Source: Methanosarcina sp. UBA289
Lineage (GTDB): Archaea > Halobacteriota > Methanosarcinia > Methanosarcinales > Methanosarcinaceae
Length of the DNA stretch: 64,000 nt
Reading direction: 5' to 3'
Assembly (NCBI GenBank): GCA_002496565.1
Contig: DAKJ01000018.1
Span: 381,660-445,659, forward strand
Below the pieces are notes generated by a model. The model did no database searches. It was given only the letters and a program-made list of their open reading frames with translations, and had not been told where the DNA came from. Shown here piece by piece: positions 1 through 8,927 of this stretch. The position numbers and the translations under genes were made by a program. The stretch's first letter is position 1. Each line of letters opens with the position of its first letter.

Positions 1-66
1 GAAATATATTTCTGAATTGCAATATTCGAAGAGGAATATATTCATAAAAAATATGTGGAGATAAGA

Positions 67-2199
67 ATGCCAGAATCATCTAGTAAACCCGTACTTGTCA
101 CTTGTGGCCTGCCTTATGCAAACGGCAAGGCTCATATCGGGCATCTCCGGACTTATGTGCCCGCTGATATTTTTGCCCGTTCCCTAAGAAAGGAAGGAAG
201 GGACGTTACTTTTGTCTGCGGCTCGGATACTCACGGCACCCCCATTGTCGTAAATGCCGAAGAGCTCGGGATCACCCCTAAAGAGCTTGTAAAGGTCTAT
301 CACAAACATTTTGACGAGACTTTCAAGCAGCTGGGAGTTTACTTTGATGCTTTTGGGACAACAGATGATCCTGAAAATCATAACCGAACCCTGGATATTG
401 TCAACAGGCTGATTGAAAAAGGCTATGTATACCCGAAAACTATCGAAATTGCCTATTGCCCGAAATGCAATCGTTTTCTCCCCGACCGCTACGTAGAAGG
501 CTCCTGTCCTCACTGCGGCGAAACCGCGAGAGGAGACGAGTGCGATCAGGGGTGTGGGAAACACCTTGAGCCTGGAGAACTTCAGAATCCTGTCTGCACT
601 ATTTGCGGAGGACCTGCCGAGTACAGACAGCAGGAACACTTCTTTTTCAAGCTTTCCGATTTCAGTGACTACCTGATGGATTATCTCTCAAATGATCTTG
701 GCGGAACCATTAATGCCAGGAACTATGCACTGGGCTGGGTAAAGCAGGGACTTACAGACTGGTGCATTACCCGGAATCTAGAATGGGGAGTAAAATTCCC
801 TGGACATGATGATCTTGTGGTCTATGTCTGGGTAGATGCTCCTATAGGGTATATCGCTTTTACCGAGGAATGGGCTGCAAAAGCTGGGGATTCCTGGGAA
901 AAATACTGGAAAAATAACGGGGAAATTGTCCATTTTATAGGAGGGGACATTACCTATCATCACTGCATCTTCTGGCCGGCTATGCTTAAAGGTGCAGATT
1001 ACTCAGTGCCTACAGCTGTTGTAGCTTCAGGCATGGTCAAAATTGAAGATAAAAAGTTTTCCAAGAGCAGGGGTAATGTGGTCTGGGTAGGAGAAGATTA
1101 CCTAGACCACGGTTTCCATCCTGACTTACTGAGATATTATCTGGCAAGCTATACCTCCCACACAAAGGAGCTGAATTTCTCCTGGCGCGTGCTTCAGGAA
1201 AAGATAAATACCGAACTTGTTGCCGTGCTCGGGAATTTCCTATATCGGACAATGCTCTTCGCTTTCAAGAACTATGGAGAAGTTCCCGCAGGAGAGCTTG
1301 AACCTGAGGTAAGGGAAGAGATAGGAAAGGCTCTGAAGGAAGTAAAAGACTCAATGGCCGAATACGAGTTCAAAAGAGCCGTTGATTCCGCAATGTCCCT
1401 TGCATCTTTCGGAAATACCTACTTCCAGTCCCATGAACCCTGGAGTCTGATAAAACAGGATAAGGTAGCCTGTGGACAGGTGATTTACAACTGCCTCCAC
1501 CTAGCAAAAGCTCTATGCCTTATTTTCGAGCCAGTGGCCCCTGAAAGCATGGAAACCGCCTGGAAAGAGCTGGGTCAGGAAGAAGACCTGCACGCCGCCC
1601 TGTATAATGAGGCTCTCGTACCTCTAAAAGCAGGTACAAACCTTGCAAAACCCGAGATCCTTTTCACCAAACTCGAGGATGACAGGATAGGGGAAATGGA
1701 AGAGATCGCAAATCAGAGGGTAAGAGCCGCAGATGCAAAGAAAGCCGCAGGAAAAGGTAACGGTAAAGAACCCGCCAAATCCGAAGGGATGGGGCCCGCC
1801 GAAGAAGCAAAATCAGCCGAAAAAGCTGAAAACGCAGCAAAGCCCGAGCAAGAGGAGAAAGAAATTCTTCCCACTATCGAGTATGAAGACTTTGCAAAAC
1901 TCGACATCCGCGTAGGAAAAGTTCTCCTCGCCGAGCCTGTAAAGAAGTCAAAAAAGCTCATCAGGGTTGAAGTGGACATCGGCGAAGAAAAGCCAAGGCA
2001 GCTTGTTGCAGGCCTTGCTTCGTATTACACGCCTGAAGATCTTATCGGAAAATCTGTAATCGTACTCGCCAACTTGAAACCTGCCAAACTCTGCGGAGTT
2101 GAATCAAACGGTATGATGCTCGCAGCCGACGATGGAGGAGAATTTGTAGCAGCGCTCATGCCAGACAAAGAGATAAAGCCAGGTTCAAGAATAAGATAA
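67..2199 (+). CDS. metG: Methionyl-tRNA synthetase with C-terminal tRNA-binding domain
   Basis: Charges tRNA-Met with methionine using ATP in the cytoplasm. The class I HIGH motif lies near residue 25 and the KMSKS equivalent (KFSKS) near residue 330. Between them is a zinc-binding insertion with several CxxC pairs (about residues 135-185). After the anticodon-binding helical domain comes an Ala/Lys/Glu-rich linker (about 555-600) and an EMAPII/Trbp111-type OB-fold tRNA-binding domain ending the protein, as in long bacterial and archaeal MetRS. The ATG at 67 is chosen because GGAG lies 6 nt upstream; an in-frame GTG at 55 has no well-placed ribosome-binding site. The gene stands alone and ends in a strong hairpin. 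Confidence 0.97.
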   Translation: MPESSSKPVLVTCGLPYANGKAHIGHLRTYVPADIFARSLRKEGRDVTFVCGSDTHGTPIVVNAEELGITPKELVKVYHKHFDETFKQLGVYFDAFGTTDDPENHNRTLDIVNRLIEKGYVYPKTIEIAYCPKCNRFLPDRYVEGSCPHCGETARGDECDQGCGKHLEPGELQNPVCTICGGPAEYRQQEHFFFKLSDFSDYLMDYLSNDLGGTINARNYALGWVKQGLTDWCITRNLEWGVKFPGHDDLVVYVWVDAPIGYIAFTEEWAAKAGDSWEKYWKNNGEIVHFIGGDITYHHCIFWPAMLKGADYSVPTAVVASGMVKIEDKKFSKSRGNVVWVGEDYLDHGFHPDLLRYYLASYTSHTKELNFSWRVLQEKINTELVAVLGNFLYRTMLFAFKNYGEVPAGELEPEVREEIGKALKEVKDSMAEYEFKRAVDSAMSLASFGNTYFQSHEPWSLIKQDKVACGQVIYNCLHLAKALCLIFEPVAPESMETAWKELGQEEDLHAALYNEALVPLKAGTNLAKPEILFTKLEDDRIGEMEEIANQRVRAADAKKAAGKGNGKEPAKSEGMGPAEEAKSAEKAENAAKPEQEEKEILPTIEYEDFAKLDIRVGKVLLAEPVKKSKKLIRVEVDIGEEKPRQLVAGLASYYTPEDLIGKSVIVLANLKPAKLCGVESNGMMLAADDGGEFVAALMPDKEIKPGSRIR

Positions 2200-2246
2200 G
2201 ATTCAGGATTTAGAGTAATAAAGGAATAAACCAAAAGTTACCTGTT

Positions 2247-2290
2247 TTCATGCCCGTAAGAATGCGGGCATGAATAATTTTAGATTTTTG
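2247..2290 (+). terminator. Terminator hairpin after metG
   Basis: A 10-bp perfect stem (TTCATGCCCG at 2247-2256 with CGGGCATGAA at 2265-2274, 8-nt loop) is followed by a T-rich tract. It sits about 50 nt after the metG stop, between convergent genes, so it may serve both strands. Confidence 0.65.
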
Positions 2291-2422
2291 CTAAGAATAA
2301 ATTGCTTTTGGAGAAGCTCAGTAATTTAATGGCTTTAATAGCCTGAAAGTTTCCTTTCCTAAATGTTGAGAAAAACATCTCAAATTATAGGCATTAATCT
2401 GGGAGTGAAATACATACTTTAT

Positions 2423-2623
2423 TTATTCGACATCATAGCCGAAGTCTTCTACTTTTTCAGTAATTTCCTGCTTGCTAACCTTTTCAGGATCAAAGGTTAC
2501 TATAGCTATCTTTTCTGAAAGTCTTATATCAAGATTTTCAATACCATCTACACCTTCCAGGGCTTTACGCACATTTGCCGCACAGTTGTTGCAGTCCACA
2601 TCTAAAACCTTTAAATTCTCCAT
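2423..2623 (-). CDS. Small HMA-domain metallochaperone (CopZ-like)
   Basis: A single heavy-metal-associated (HMA) ferredoxin-like domain of 66 residues with the metal-binding CxxC pair (C11-N-N-C14) at the usual place after the first strand. It probably hands metal to, or scavenges it for, the P-type ATPase just upstream. The gap to the ATPase gene is 27 nt and a strong GGAGG ribosome-binding site precedes the ATG, so it is the third gene of a cadC-zntA-chaperone operon. The motif has Asp before the first Cys (DCNNC), as in zinc/cadmium-binding HMA domains; the classical copper-chaperone motif has MTC. The metal is therefore more likely Zn/Cd/Pb than Cu, by inference. Confidence 0.85.
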   Translation of the reverse strand: MENLKVLDVDCNNCAANVRKALEGVDGIENLDIRLSEKIAIVTFDPEKVSKQEITEKVEDFGYDVE

Positions 2624-2650
2624 CTTTCTTCCTCCTCACTAATGATTCAT

Positions 2651-5026
2651 TTAATCCTCATGTTTCACTCTCAATAATCTCATACCATTCAGGGTAACTA
2701 GAAGCGAGCTTCCCATGTCCCCTGCCACAGCCAACCACAGAGTCAGCCAACCTGGGACGACCATCAGAAGAATTAATCCTTTAATTATTAAGGCAAAAGA
2801 GATATTTTGTTTGATGATGCTCAGTGTTTTTCTGCTCAGTCTCATAGTGTAGGTCAGTTTTGTAAGGTCGTCAGCCATCAAGGCGATATCCGCAGTTTCC
2901 AGTGCTGTATCAGTACCTGCAGCTCCCATCGCAATACCAACTGTGGATATTGCCATTGCCGGAGCATCGTTGACGCCGTCTCCAACCATAGCTACCTTTC
3001 CATGCTCAGCAAGGAGGCTCTTAATCGCATCTACTTTGTCTTCCGGCAATAAGTCTGCTCGGAAATCATCGACTCCTGATTTTGTGGCAATAGCACGGGC
3101 AGTGCTTTCATTATCTCCTGTGAGCATAATGACTTTTTTAATACCGACTTTTTTTAACTTATTGATAGCCTGTCCGGAATTTTCCCGCAATACATCCGCC
3201 ACAGCGATAAGGCCCAAAACGCGTTCCTCGTCTCCTAGCATCATTACTGTTTTTCCTTCATTCTGCAGACGGGAAACTTCACTTTCTATATGTTTAAGAT
3301 CTATTGCCTGCTCTGTAAATAACCTGGAATTCCCGATCTGGTAAGTCTTGCCCTGAACCATTGCTCTGGCTCCTTTTCCGGGAATTGCCTCAAATGCTGA
3401 TATACTGGAGATTTCAGCTCCATGTTCTTTAGCGGATTTGACAATCGCTTCGGCTAAAGGATGTTCTGACCGGCTTTCAATTGCCGAGGCTATTGATAAG
3501 AACTCCTTATCTGGGATTCCATCAGTCGGAATGATATCGGTTACCTGAGGCTTTCCTTCAGTAAGAGTGCCGGTTTTGTCAAAGGCAACTACTGACAAAG
3601 CCCCGGCTTCTTCGAGGTACCTACCTCCTTTAATGAGTATACCGTTTTTAGCAGCGTTGCCAATTGCAGATACGATAGATACGGGCGTAGATATCACCAG
3701 TGCACAAGGGCACGCTACCAGTAGCATAGCCATAGCCTCGTAAAACCACTTCTCGAATGGTTGTCCCAAAGCCAAAGGGGGTACCGTAGCAACCAGAGCA
3801 GCCAAGAATATAACAGCAGGAGTATAATATTTCGCGAACTTATCGACAAACTGTTGAGATGGAGCTCGATGTCCCTGAGCTTCTTCAACCAAATGAATAA
3901 TTCTAGATATTGTATTGTCCCTGGCTAGCTTTGTAACTTTGACCTCAAGCGAACCGCGTTCGTTGATAGTTCCCGCATATATTTCATCTCCAGGCTGTTT
4001 CTCCACCGGGATGGATTCTCCTGTGATTGGAGCCTGATTCACTGTAGAGTAACCAGCAGAGACTTTACCATCCATAGCAATTCTTTCACCTGGACGAACG
4101 ATAATTATGTCTCCAATTACAATTTTTTGTACTGGTAACGTTATTTCAGTTTCTCCTCGCCTGACCAGAGCCTCATCTGGTGTTAATTTAATTAAAGCCC
4201 GAATAGAATTCCTTGTTTTATCGAGAGTATAACTCTGCAAGGTGTTTCCGAAAGAGAAAAGAAATACAACCGTTGCGGCCTCCTCAAAAGAACCAAGTGC
4301 CGACGCGCCGATTACTGCTATGGTCATCAGAAAATTCATGTCAAATTCTCGGGCATTAACTAGCACGGAGATGCCGTTCTTGGCTGGTAGAAAGCCGCCC
4401 AGAAAGATCCCAGTAAGGAACAGCCCATTGACTATTAATTCCGAGGTTTCCAGCATTCCAGCAATAAGCCCAGAGATCAGCATAATAAAAGAAATAGCTG
4501 TGGGCTTGACATACTGATTTGATTTCCAGAAACTAGCCGGTTTATTCTTTATCCGATTGCCCTCATCTACTTTTCCCGAATAACCCATTTTTTCAATGGT
4601 TGACAGAATTTCTGCCGCTGGTACACTATGACTTACAGTCATTTTAGAAGTGCCGAAATTGACGTGAGCAGTCTCTACTCCAGGGACTTTGGAGATATAT
4701 TTTTCCAATTTAGTCGCGCAGTCTGCACAATCCATACCTGTGATGCAAAAATCAGTAGTTTGAGAAATTTCTGAGATTTTCCGGTCGTCTTCTCTTGCCT
4801 CATAACCTAACTTTTTAATCTTGTCTACTACCTGATTAACACCGATTTGTTGTGGATCATACTCTATGTTGAGGTTTCCTGCTGGGAAAACGAATGTTGC
4901 GTTAACTACCCCCAGCATACGTTTAATGGCTTTTTCTACTTTTGCTGCACAATCGGGACAGTCTATACCGGTCACGAGCAGTTTGGATGAGACTGTCGAT
5001 TCCATTTTTTCTGCCGTATCGGTCAT
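2651..5026 (-). CDS. zntA: Heavy-metal P1B-type ATPase (ZntA/CadA-like exporter)
   Basis: ATP-driven efflux pump in the cytoplasmic membrane, 791 residues. Two N-terminal HMA domains carry DCPDC (C23, C26) and DCADC (C100, C103). The transmembrane CPC ion-binding motif is at 439-441, the TGES actuator loop near 335-338, the phosphorylated Asp in DKTGTLT at 483, and the GDGVND hinge near 680. The last membrane helices keep a Lys (IIKGL) and an Asp (AGDMGSS) that in ZntA define Zn/Cd/Pb specificity. This and the DCxxC motifs favour Zn/Cd/Pb over copper. It lies 26 nt after a CadC-like repressor gene and is presumably induced by metal through it. Confidence 0.93.
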   Translation of the reverse strand: MTDTAEKMESTVSSKLLVTGIDCPDCAAKVEKAIKRMLGVVNATFVFPAGNLNIEYDPQQIGVNQVVDKIKKLGYEAREDDRKISEISQTTDFCITGMDCADCATKLEKYISKVPGVETAHVNFGTSKMTVSHSVPAAEILSTIEKMGYSGKVDEGNRIKNKPASFWKSNQYVKPTAISFIMLISGLIAGMLETSELIVNGLFLTGIFLGGFLPAKNGISVLVNAREFDMNFLMTIAVIGASALGSFEEAATVVFLFSFGNTLQSYTLDKTRNSIRALIKLTPDEALVRRGETEITLPVQKIVIGDIIIVRPGERIAMDGKVSAGYSTVNQAPITGESIPVEKQPGDEIYAGTINERGSLEVKVTKLARDNTISRIIHLVEEAQGHRAPSQQFVDKFAKYYTPAVIFLAALVATVPPLALGQPFEKWFYEAMAMLLVACPCALVISTPVSIVSAIGNAAKNGILIKGGRYLEEAGALSVVAFDKTGTLTEGKPQVTDIIPTDGIPDKEFLSIASAIESRSEHPLAEAIVKSAKEHGAEISSISAFEAIPGKGARAMVQGKTYQIGNSRLFTEQAIDLKHIESEVSRLQNEGKTVMMLGDEERVLGLIAVADVLRENSGQAINKLKKVGIKKVIMLTGDNESTARAIATKSGVDDFRADLLPEDKVDAIKSLLAEHGKVAMVGDGVNDAPAMAISTVGIAMGAAGTDTALETADIALMADDLTKLTYTMRLSRKTLSIIKQNISFALIIKGLILLMVVPGWLTLWLAVAGDMGSSLLVTLNGMRLLRVKHED

Positions 5027-5052
5027 AATTTCTTCCTTATCATTTACGGTTT

Positions 5053-5406
5053 TTATTCGGTAACATGCTCTAGCCCTTGAGCGAATAATTTCTCAATATG
5101 ATCATCAGCCAGTGAGTAATAAAGGATTTTACCTTCCCTCCTGAACTTGACAAGACGTAAAGTCCTGAGAATTTTGAGCTGATGAGATACTGCTGATTCA
5201 GAAACTCCTATTACAGCGGTAAGGTCACAAACACAAAGCTCTCTGGTCATTAAGGAAAACAAGATTTTCACTCTTGTCGGATCTCCTAGGGCCTTGAACA
5301 GTTCGGCCAGCGACACAGCTACATCTTCACTAAATAAAGCCTGTCGCACTGCTTGTACCGCCTTGTCATGTATACAGTGAATATCACACTTGTCCAGTTC
5401 AACCAC
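5053..5406 (-). CDS. ArsR/SmtB-family metal-sensing repressor (CadC-like)
   Basis: Winged-helix repressor of 117 residues that should release DNA on binding heavy metal. The ELCVCDL signature at the start of the recognition helix region is the ArsR/CadC metal-sensor motif, and an N-terminal segment with two further Cys (CDIHC) resembles the CadC alpha-3N site. The recognition helix reads SESAVSHQLKILR. The GTG start has AGGG 6 nt upstream. It is first in an operon with a ZntA-like ATPase and a metallochaperone, the classical autoregulated arrangement. A matching inverted repeat lies 40 nt upstream. Confidence 0.92.
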   Translation of the reverse strand: MVELDKCDIHCIHDKAVQAVRQALFSEDVAVSLAELFKALGDPTRVKILFSLMTRELCVCDLTAVIGVSESAVSHQLKILRTLRLVKFRREGKILYYSLADDHIEKLFAQGLEHVTE

Positions 5407-5446
5407 AGTTAACCCTCTAATTGGAACAACTTTTAAGTAATACTAA

Positions 5447-5466
5447 ATATGAGTATCTGTTCATAT
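5447..5466 (-). promoter_or_regulatory. Candidate ArsR/CadC operator
   Basis: Imperfect inverted repeat: ATATGAGTA, two bases, TGTTCATAT (7 of 9 positions symmetric). It lies about 40 nt upstream of the repressor start and resembles the ATATGAACA-type half-sites bound by SmtB/CadC/NmtR-family regulators. Assignment is by position and resemblance only. Confidence 0.5.
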
Positions 5467-5907
5467 GTACAGATATAAAGAATAACTCCAAAACTATTAA
5501 AGCGTTTGCTTTTTGTATCAGATAATAAACCTGTAAACCTGGAATCTTTTCACCAGTCAAAAAATGACAGTACAGGTGAACCGACCAATTTCGGTGACGG
5601 GCTAGAAAATATTTAAGGATTATCCATATTTCTTTTTGCTCAAGCACAACTATGTAGTCCTCGACAAAAACATTTTTTAATGTGGAGAACGTTTTTATAT
5701 AGTTATAGAAGTTTGATAAATATGAAGTAAGTTATCTAAATGAATCTTCTATTTTTTCGCTGTTTATTTTTAAGTATCAGCGGAGTTAGATCAATCTGCT
5801 TCAGTAAATGAAAAGCAGGCAGCTGCTACATAAATTGTAAAAAATCCAGCTAGGAATTTCGATGACCTACTCTTTACCAAATTGAAATAAAGAATAGGAG
5901 AATTTTG
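5467..5907. other. Divergent intergenic region
   Basis: AT-rich spacer between the metal-resistance operon and the next plus-strand gene. A TATA-like TTTTTATATAG at about 5691-5701 on the plus strand could drive the exported-protein gene, leaving a leader of roughly 180 nt. No convincing gene is seen here. Confidence 0.4.
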
Positions 5908-6594
5908 ATGAAACACCTAAATTTGTTTTCGATACTCTTTACACTTATACTGCTTCTTCTGGTTCCAAATCTCGCGGCAGCATTGCTTGTGGAAGAAATT
6001 ACCAAAATTCCTTACCAAGTAAATAACTCTGATCGAATAGTTATTGGTACAGTCAGCAAAATTGACACATATCCCAGCTATACAATTTATACCATTTCAG
6101 TTAAGGAATGGCTCTATAATCCTCAGCCTTTAAAGAAGATAAAAGTGAAATCTAAAATAGGGGCCAACTTATGGGTTGAAGACGAAGTTGAGTTTACTAA
6201 GAACGAATCAGTGCTCCTAATGTTAAAGGATGAAAATCTCGGTAAACAGCTTTTCAGAGTATTTGTTGGCATTGCGGGAAAACGCCCTGTTTCTGATAGA
6301 GACGCAGTAGTCAAGGAGCTGAAATCTTTGGGTAAATGGCCGGAAGAAAACCAAACCGAAAATAAAACAAACAAAACCGAAGTAGTAGAAAATGCTGGAA
6401 CAGTAGAGCAAGAAGAAAATCAAACCGAAAATAAGACAAATGACACCGGAATGACAGATAACGCAGGAACAACAGACGAGCAGGAAGAAAGTTCCAATCA
6501 AACCCAGAAATCAAACACTACTCCTTTCATGAGTCCTGTCAGTGCGATTGCAGTAATTCTTGGGGCAATCGTATACATAAGAAGAAAGCAATAA
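5908..6594 (+). CDS. Exported, Asn/Thr-rich surface protein with C-terminal anchor
   Basis: Not a family I recognise. An N-terminal signal peptide (hydrophobic residues about 7-28) is followed by a roughly 110-residue globular part of beta character. Then comes a low-complexity stretch in which EENQTENKTN occurs twice, giving many N-x-T sequons typical of archaeal N-glycosylation. The protein ends with a hydrophobic helix and a basic tail (YIRRKQ), like tripartite archaeosortase-type signals, but no PGF motif is present (PFMSP at that place). It is therefore surface-anchored, either sorted or simply membrane-embedded. The ATG at 5908 has TAGGAG 7 nt upstream; a TTG directly before it is less likely. 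No operon partner. Confidence 0.75.
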   Translation: MKHLNLFSILFTLILLLLVPNLAAALLVEEITKIPYQVNNSDRIVIGTVSKIDTYPSYTIYTISVKEWLYNPQPLKKIKVKSKIGANLWVEDEVEFTKNESVLLMLKDENLGKQLFRVFVGIAGKRPVSDRDAVVKELKSLGKWPEENQTENKTNKTEVVENAGTVEQEENQTENKTNDTGMTDNAGTTDEQEESSNQTQKSNTTPFMSPVSAIAVILGAIVYIRRKQ

Positions 6595-6687
6595 AAACTA
6601 CGGAAGAAGAGTTTATGCAAACCTTAGATTAAAAACAGATAGAGAAGATTAAAGATTGGTACATGCATCTACCAGACGTACTAACCT

Positions 6688-7215
6688 TTATTTTTTTTCC
6701 AGCACCATCTCAAGATAAGAAGTCCGAATAGAATCCTTTTCCCCGGCGCCGAACTCTTTTAGCAGTTCAAACAACTTTGCCCTTGAAGTTTCAAGCTCAC
6801 TTTCGTTTTCAGCCACGATTTCGACTTCAAGGAATTCCCCGAGCCCTTCGACAGCATCGAGGCAGACAGTAATTTCTCCCGTTCTGAAAACTTCCCTTTT
6901 TTTGCGGACTACCCCAGCCTCTGAGAAACCAAGAGAATGTAGTATTTGTATTGTAGCGGTCTCGTCTACAGGAGTTTCAAATTCTTCCCTGGTTTTGGAG
7001 ATGACATCGAGCTTGGGGCCTTTATAGGTCAGCACAGCCTGACCGTCAAGGGAGCGGATCCTGAGTGCCTCATCAGTTTTTGCAAAATCCCTATGAGGAG
7101 CTGCAAAATAAATATCTGACTGGTCCTCAACTCCGAGTTTTAATGCCCCTATCTTCTTGAGAATAGGAAAAGCTTTTGAATGGTCTGCTCTGACCTTGAC
7201 CTCAATTTCAATCAT
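6688..7215 (-). CDS. CYTH-domain protein (CyaB-like / thiamine-triphosphatase fold)
   Basis: Protein of 175 residues that begins with the diagnostic ExExK motif (E3, E5, K7) of the CYTH triphosphate-tunnel enzymes. Alternating charged strands follow (LRIRS, LTYKGPK, TREEFE, EVEIV), as expected for the eight-stranded tunnel binding triphosphate and metal. The length matches archaeal class IV adenylate-cyclase-like proteins. The family covers adenylate cyclase, thiamine triphosphatase and inorganic triphosphatase, and the substrate cannot be decided from sequence. It is a lone gene on the same strand as the mevalonate operon but about 120 nt beyond it. Confidence 0.85.
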   Translation of the reverse strand: MIEIEVKVRADHSKAFPILKKIGALKLGVEDQSDIYFAAPHRDFAKTDEALRIRSLDGQAVLTYKGPKLDVISKTREEFETPVDETATIQILHSLGFSEAGVVRKKREVFRTGEITVCLDAVEGLGEFLEVEIVAENESELETSRAKLFELLKEFGAGEKDSIRTSYLEMVLEKK

Positions 7216-7333
7216 AGTTTTCAGGCATCTCCAGTTAATTCTGGTTAAAATTGGCTAAATTATGCTAGATCCTTACCTTGCTAAAAACTCATAAAAATAG
7301 TCTGAAAAATGGGACCCGGAAGATCCGGATCTT

Positions 7334-7732
7334 TTATTCATCTGCAGGAACGAATTTGGTACCGTAGTAGATCATACCATGTTCACCGTCTTCCCCGAGT
7401 CTACGGAATACGGATCTTACCCTCATTCCAATATGAATCTTTTCTGGGTCACCAATTACCTGCGAAGTCAGACGGGGGCCTTCATCAAGCTGAATTATTG
7501 CAAGGGTGTAAGGAGCCTGGTCTTCAAAACCTTCCGCAGATGTATGAATTAATGTGTAGGATATTATTTCGCCAGTACCTTTGAACTTGTAAGACTCAAT
7601 ATGGCCTACACGTCTGCAATTTACGCAAAAATTACGTGGGGGATAGAAATACTCCCCGCATTCTTTACAGTGGGTACCTTCAAGGTTATACCTGCTGCCG
7701 AGACTTCTCCAGAATCTTGGAACTGAAGACAT
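7334..7732 (-). CDS. DUF35 OB-fold/zinc-ribbon protein of the thiolase-HMGCS complex
   Basis: Protein of 132 residues with an N-terminal rubredoxin-like zinc ribbon (C22, C25, C36, C39) and a C-terminal OB fold. In methanogens the acetoacetyl-CoA thiolase and HMG-CoA synthase form a complex bridged by this DUF35 protein, which lets the acetoacetyl-CoA intermediate pass through a shared CoA-binding site. Here it is the last gene of that operon, 6 nt after the thiolase stop. The CoA-bridging role is established for methanogen homologues and inferred here from gene order and motifs. Confidence 0.92.
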   Translation of the reverse strand: MSSVPRFWRSLGSRYNLEGTHCKECGEYFYPPRNFCVNCRRVGHIESYKFKGTGEIISYTLIHTSAEGFEDQAPYTLAIIQLDEGPRLTSQVIGDPEKIHIGMRVRSVFRRLGEDGEHGMIYYGTKFVPADE

Positions 7733-7738
7733 CGGATA

Positions 7739-8911
7739 TCACCTCTCCCTCGAGAAAATATGCACTACTGCCGTAGCACCTGACCCTCCTACATTGTGGG
7801 TCATACCGTACTCTGCTCCTTCTACCTGACGCTGGCCTGCTTCCCCGCGCAACTGGGTTACGATTTCTACAGCCTGCTTTATGCCTGTTGCTCCTACCGG
7901 ATGTCCGCAAGCTTTGAGGCCGCCAGATGTATTGACAGGAATCCTGCCTCCTATTGCAGTTTCACCGTTTGCTGTGACAATTCCGCCTTTTCCTTTTTCT
8001 GCAAACCCGAGATCCTCAATTGCGCAAATCTCGGCAATAGTGAAGCAGTCATGCACTTCCACAAGATCGATGTCTTTCGGCGCCAATTTTGCCATTGAAT
8101 ATGCCCGTTTTCCAGCCATTACGGTTGCATCGAGGGTTGTAATATCCCGCCGGTCATGAAGCGCAATTGTGTCACTTGCCTGAGCGGTTGCCCTGATATA
8201 AATGGGAGTATCCGTATACTTGTGCGCAATATCCGCTGGGGCAAGCACAAGAGCTGAAGCACCATCAGTTATTGGGGAACAGTCAAAAATATGTAAGGGA
8301 TCGGCTACCATTATAGAGTTCAATACATCGTCTACAGTAATTCTGTTTTTATACTGAGCAATAGGATTAAAAGAGCCATTTTTATGGTTCTTTACGGCAA
8401 CCTCGGCAAGCTGTTCGCCGGTTGTACCATACATGTGCATGTGCAACCTTGCAATCATTGCATAAATCCCAGGAAAAGTTGCCCCTGCCATTCCTTCCCA
8501 TTCTCGATCAGCCGCTGCTGCAAGAGCTGAAGACGCCTCTTCAGAGCCGACATCAGTCATTTTTTCTGCTCCTGCCGCAACAACGATATCGTTATAACCG
8601 GAAGCTACAGCCATGATGGCCTGTCGCAGGGCAAGCCCGCCCGATGCACAGGCGGCTTCAACTCGCGTAGCCGGAACATGCAGATTCTTGGAAAGTCCAG
8701 AATAGTCTGCGATAAGAGCCCCTATATGCTCCTGATCAATAAATCGGCCTCCGCTCATGTTTCCTACGTAAAGGGAATCGATTTCTTTTCCGCCAACGCC
8801 TGCGTCTTCGATTGCTCCTGTCCCGGCTTCTACTACTATATCCCTCAGGGACCGTCCCCAGAGTTCTCCGAACTTGGTATTCTTTACTCCAATAATTGCT
8901 ACATCTCTCAT
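7739..8911 (-). CDS. Acetoacetyl-CoA thiolase (archaeal type)
   Basis: Condenses two acetyl-CoA to acetoacetyl-CoA, the first step of the mevalonate route to archaeal isoprenoid lipids. The catalytic Cys lies in EAACASGG, the His in GHPVGATG, and a Gly-rich loop (VGGSGAT) closes the C-terminus. The chosen ATG at 8911 has GGAG 8 nt upstream and leaves 16 nt after the HMG-CoA synthase stop; an ORF extended to 8977 would overlap that gene and lacks a site. It belongs to the archaeal SCP2-thiolase-like group, which often carries wrong thiolase or acyl-carrier names in databases. It works with the flanking HMG-CoA synthase and DUF35 proteins. Confidence 0.93.
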   Translation of the reverse strand: MRDVAIIGVKNTKFGELWGRSLRDIVVEAGTGAIEDAGVGGKEIDSLYVGNMSGGRFIDQEHIGALIADYSGLSKNLHVPATRVEAACASGGLALRQAIMAVASGYNDIVVAAGAEKMTDVGSEEASSALAAAADREWEGMAGATFPGIYAMIARLHMHMYGTTGEQLAEVAVKNHKNGSFNPIAQYKNRITVDDVLNSIMVADPLHIFDCSPITDGASALVLAPADIAHKYTDTPIYIRATAQASDTIALHDRRDITTLDATVMAGKRAYSMAKLAPKDIDLVEVHDCFTIAEICAIEDLGFAEKGKGGIVTANGETAIGGRIPVNTSGGLKACGHPVGATGIKQAVEIVTQLRGEAGQRQVEGAEYGMTHNVGGSGATAVVHIFSRER

Positions 8912-8927
8912 ATTGTTCACTCCGTTT

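Noticed and set aside
5417..5647. Minus-strand 76-residue ORF upstream of the ArsR gene
   Set aside because: It overlaps the promoter and operator region of the metal operon, has no ribosome-binding site and reads as low-quality hydrophobic sequence.
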